From NCBI RefSeq assembly GCF_000204055.1, contig NW_006768772.1, forward strand, positions 1,858,071 to 1,922,070: DNA of 64,000 nucleotides, read 5' to 3'. This DNA comes from Melampsora larici-populina 98AG31. Lineage: Eukaryota > Basidiomycota > Pucciniomycetes > Pucciniales > Melampsoraceae. The notes under the pieces are model-generated. The model was not told the origin of the DNA, ran no database searches, and saw only the letters and a list, made by a program, of their open reading frames with translations. A program made the position numbers and the translations under genes. Each line of letters begins with the position of its first letter. The first letter of the stretch is position 1. Positions 60,291 to 64,000 of this stretch are shown here, piece by piece.

Positions 60291-60299
60291 ATATTTTAT

Positions 60300-63200
60300 C
60301 ATTTTTTTAATTATTTACTTACTAGCACAACTGGGCGGCGGGCGCCGCATCAAGGGATCACATTGGCCTGATGCCAAGTTATTGCGGACTGTGTAGATAC
60401 CAGTGTCTGCAAAGGTGTCAATCTGGTCAATTATTGTCCATCAACAATTGTAAAGTGGCTTACACAATTGCACAACAACCTCATCATACTCAAATTGACA
60501 CATTGTGGATGTACCATCTTCACGGACTCAGTAAGATCAAGTGAGCACTGTCAATGTTAACCAAATGACTTACAAAAACAGGACAATGAAATTAAATTCT
60601 TTCATGAAAAACAATAGCATGTGTATACCAATTGGGTTAAATAATTTCACATCCACAATCAACAATAACCATGGAGAGTCTGTCTTTGTTGCTTGTAACT
60701 TCACCAGAATACATTTGAGACTTTTGTCTACAAGTTTTTTTGTTTGACACTTTTACTTTATTCTCCTCAACTCAGGTATATAACATGTATAAAACCTTTT
60801 TAATTGCAAAACAAAAAACAAAACAACATAATCAGAATTCAAAAAGTTAATAGACTCTTCCAAACTTTACAAAAGAAAAATCCACTAATCATACATAGAA
60901 ACCAATCTTAATTTTCTTGAGATTTTTCCAGCACTTGGGCCATCTTCTTAAAACAGCACAAAATTCATCTTTACTCAACCCATTCCCATCAATCCCCAAC
61001 TCTTTTCTCTTAATATCACAATCCTTGATTTTTCTTCCTCAAAACTGTCAAACTGTCAGAGCAGGATTAGATTTAGTTCAGAATCAGAACCTAAATCTAT
61101 CAAATCCTCACAAGTTTGAAACTCACCTTCATCCAAGAATAATGAAGAACAACTTGGATGAAGAGAGAAGATTCAGAAACTTGGCTCTTCCAGGTATTTG
61201 TATGCAATACATAATGATGAGTTAGGTTTGAATTGAGTACAAAACAATACATATGAAAACTACATAATCATATTAGTAAATGAGAAATGAAATAAAAACG
61301 AAACTGTAAACTATCATGAATGTGAAATGTTCAATTCTATATGTAACTAAAATGTATTTACTTCAACAAAAACCAACCTTATTGATATTCCACTTCTTTT
61401 GACTTTGATTATTTAAAAAACTTTGTGAAGATGAATGTTCAATGGCATCAAATACTCTTTTCCAACGGATTTCACAAACTTTTAAATTTTCTCTCATGGT
61501 TGATCTAATAATTTTCAAAATCATCTTGATTGATGATCTTCAAGTAAAGTTATAGGTCCAATGCCAATCCCATTCAAAATAATTTTATCTACAGTTAAAT
61601 TAGATGGCTCTTGGCTTATTTTCAAATATGAGTTTTGTATTCTTTTGTGAATTGGTGTACTTATTCACTTAATTGACTAAATCCAGATTGTTGATGGTTG
61701 AATTCATTTGGGTGATAAGTTTGAGTTTTGTGAACTTTCTTCTTCCTCTGTGGTACTATGTACTGGGTTTTTAAAACCAAAAAAAACAAAAGATCACAGA
61801 AACAATCACAAATCTCAACTTCAAGTTTTAGGTATCTTCAATTATTTTACATTAAAATTGAAGAAATAAAACTAATTTCTAATGACTTACTTTGAACAAT
61901 GACATTTAGAGCTGTATTCATGATTGTTGATGAACAGCTGACACAAAACTTTTCCAATGATCAACACAAATTGTAAACAGGTACAGGCTCAGCACAAAAC
62001 ACCCAAAAAGTTTTGTTTTCAAGTGTTCATCAATCATGAAGACAGCTGTAAGTTCTGATGAAAGATCTCTGATTGAATCTTTAATAATCAAACTCTCACA
62101 TCTTTCTCAACAGATTACAAATTTCTTAACGAATGGATCAAAAATTGTTTCACAAGTTTCATTTAATCCAATTTCTTCAATTATTTTATTCATTTTTCAT
62201 GGAGCTTCAAAAGATTATTTTTTCAATTCAATTTCATCAAGTCATTCAACAAAAGAGTCAATCAAAAAAATCAATAAATCAAATTGAAAGTATTTAATTT
62301 TGATTAATGTGAAGGACAAATGACTTGTAAGGTCATCATTCCGTTGATTGAAGACACTTAACATCAATACACAACTGACAAAAACCTTGACCAATCTCAA
62401 AAATTCTCCTTGAATAATCCCTACATTTCTTTCACAACTCCCAACTTGTACTGATAGTGAGGATCTCATTAATCCAATTGAACCATATTTTTTTCTATTC
62501 ATGATTTCTTTTCTTCAGTTTGTTCTTTAATCTCTGATGATGGAATTGTACTTTTCAACCTTTTTCTAGGATCCTTGGATCTTCTGATTTGATTTTCCAT
62601 GTTTCTGTTGAACTCATAATTTCTGTTCCAGTCTCTTCAAGAACTAATCAATATAAGAACCAAAAATCAGTTGATTTATTCAAGAGAAAATCAGGAAAAG
62701 GAAAAAAAGTTGGTCCAGAAGCCTTTCTATGTTTCTTTAATGCTTCGAACCAAATCCCAAACCAAATTTCATTTTTGAAAGGATTTGACAAAAATCAAAG
62801 AATAGTCTGAAAACCTTTGTCTGTAATAGATATATCAAATTTATATGTGGTGAGATCAGTTAATTTCTGTTCAGTCATTTCTGTTCAAAAAGTTGAAAAT
62901 TGAGTTTAACAGAAAAACCCAAAAATCCTTGCATTAGTTTATTTTATTTGTGTTGTATGTTTGGTGATGAATTTACCATTGTATCTAAATGATCACATTT
63001 GTTCATATTCTTCAGGTTTCAGATATTTTTCCTCATAAAATTTCATGTTATATGAATTATGTGATCAAAATATAATTGAGGCTATTCGACAAAAACAACA
63101 AGTTAAATGAATAAAGCATAAGATTGACTCGAATAGGTTGTACATTGGCTTTTTCTATGATGCAAATAGGTTTTTGGATGATAAATTCATCGTCTCCTGG

Positions 63201-64000
63201 ATATTTCCTGGTCTATACAAATACAAATAAAAAGAAAATCACTGTTAGTAATTGAGTAAACTCGAGAAAAAGGGAAGAAAATGAATGACTTGGGTTGGGG
63301 TTGTCAAATCTTGAAACGACTTGAAAATTCAAATGGATTTTGGATTTGTTGGATTTATGGAATGGGTTGTTGATAAATGGAAGTTCTTTGTCCTGGAATT
63401 GGATTACTTGAAGGAAAGAGAAAAATCAATCAAAAATCAAAATTTATATTTTTGTTCTCAGTTTTGAAATAAAAAAAGTTTAGGAAATGTTTTTTTTGGT
63501 AAGTATCTTGAGATGATCTGGACAATGATTTGGATTGAATTAATCATAATTTCATGAAGTGATTCTAAAATATTCAAGTTTGATTTATTTTTGAGTTCAA
63601 TGAATCCAAGAGCTCTATATTGTTTGATAAGTTCAACCAAATCATTTGTGACATTTTTAATCTTCTCCTGATCTTCTTATTTTGTGTATTTCTTAGGATT
63701 GTTGCTGCTTGGGTTTGAACACTGATAGTGAATTATACCAAATTTGTAATTGTTGGAGTTGGTTTAACCATTGGATCTGATGCTTTTGATGTAGGGCTTT
63801 GAAGCTGCTCTATAAAATCGTCTTTGAAATTCAAGTACCATTCATGGTTTTTTGGTTTTAAGAAAAAACCAAGAACAAAGAATATCATGGATCCTTGAGC
63901 CAAATGGTATGATTAGATTTTGGCCTTGAGTGACTAACTTTGTAGTTGGAAATGACGTAATTGAACTTCTCTAGAAGAATGCAATGATCGATTGAATTTG
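60300..64000. other. AT-rich region with unassembled coding-like pieces
   Basis: Several frames read like protein: minus strand about 63,100-63,240 (RKYPGDDEFIIQKPICIIEK), minus 63,458-63,655 (VTNDLVELIKQYRALGFIEL), plus 62,036-62,287 and 62,589-62,810. Codon use is so AT-rich that both strands stay open and no consistent exon chain or domain could be established. A foldback sits at 61,911-62,048. Genes may be present but none is claimed. Confidence 0.35.
61911..62048. repeat. Small foldback element
   Basis: The left arm (AGCTGTATTCATGATTG...) and right arm (...CAATCATGAAGACAGCT) pair for about 23 bp with a 3-nt bulge. Inner blocks ACAAAACTTTT and AAAAGTTTTGT pair again. Non-coding, MITE-sized. 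Confidence 0.5.

Larger units (their letters stand above)
54430..60299 (+). mobile_element. Mutator-like (MULE) DNA transposon with 9-bp TSD
   Basis: The element spans 54,439-60,290 (5,852 bp). It is flanked by perfect 9-bp duplications ATATTTTAT at 54,430-54,438 and 60,291-60,299. Long terminal inverted repeats (about 247 bp) begin GGGG(T/A)GGG and are filled with TTTACACCG-type subrepeats. A 9-bp duplication with long TIRs is the hallmark of Mutator-like elements. Inside is one spliced transposase gene reading left to right. Confidence 0.9.

Overview
This window is nuclear DNA from a filamentous fungus, most likely a basidiomycete and quite possibly a rust (Pucciniales). The basis is short GT-AG introns in nearly every gene, AT-rich spacers, basidiomycete-style housekeeping proteins and a heavy load of LTR retrotransposons and TIR elements. 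The species assignment is inference; no rRNA, tRNA or CRISPR was found.

Layout. 1-7.2 kb: gene-poor and full of foldback/TIR elements (a TAGGGGG-TIR family, a TACGG-rich family, a palindrome-ended element) with decayed coding scraps. 7.8-13.5 kb: a small secreted, probably GPI-anchored protein (-) and a tandem pair of F-box/leucine-rich proteins (+), the first with a frameshift. 14-32.2 kb: a gene island, mostly assembled here by hand-splicing: mitochondrial ribosomal protein uL1m (-), a NatC LSM subunit NAA38 (+), a secreted TRI14-like beta-propeller (-), a ten-exon SNG1/DUF3533 membrane protein (+), mitochondrial aspartate aminotransferase (+), TIM8 (-), an unknown 151-residue protein (-) and a candidate secreted protein (-).

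33.8-60.3 kb: accessory, transposon-dominated. A Ty1/Copia element forms a tandem LTR-internal-LTR-internal-LTR array (34,691-44,811) in which a single 5-bp target duplication flanks the whole array. Next come a decayed copy of cytosolic ribosomal protein eL20, a TACGG-rich patch, and an unknown gene whose roughly 55-bp intron has been filled by a 6-kb Ty3/Gypsy chromodomain element with 158-bp LTRs and a perfect TGGAC target duplication. Then comes a 5.85-kb Mutator-like (MULE) DNA transposon with about 250-bp TIRs and a perfect 9-bp target duplication. Its transposase of about 1300 codons carries a C-terminal region resembling a ubiquitin-specific protease, the most novel item in the window. 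60.3-64 kb is AT-rich with coding-like pieces that could not be assembled.

How the genes relate: the 14-32 kb genes are unrelated housekeeping functions (mitochondrial translation, protein import, N-terminal acetylation, malate-aspartate metabolism). Mobile DNA confines them to an island; they do not form a pathway cluster.
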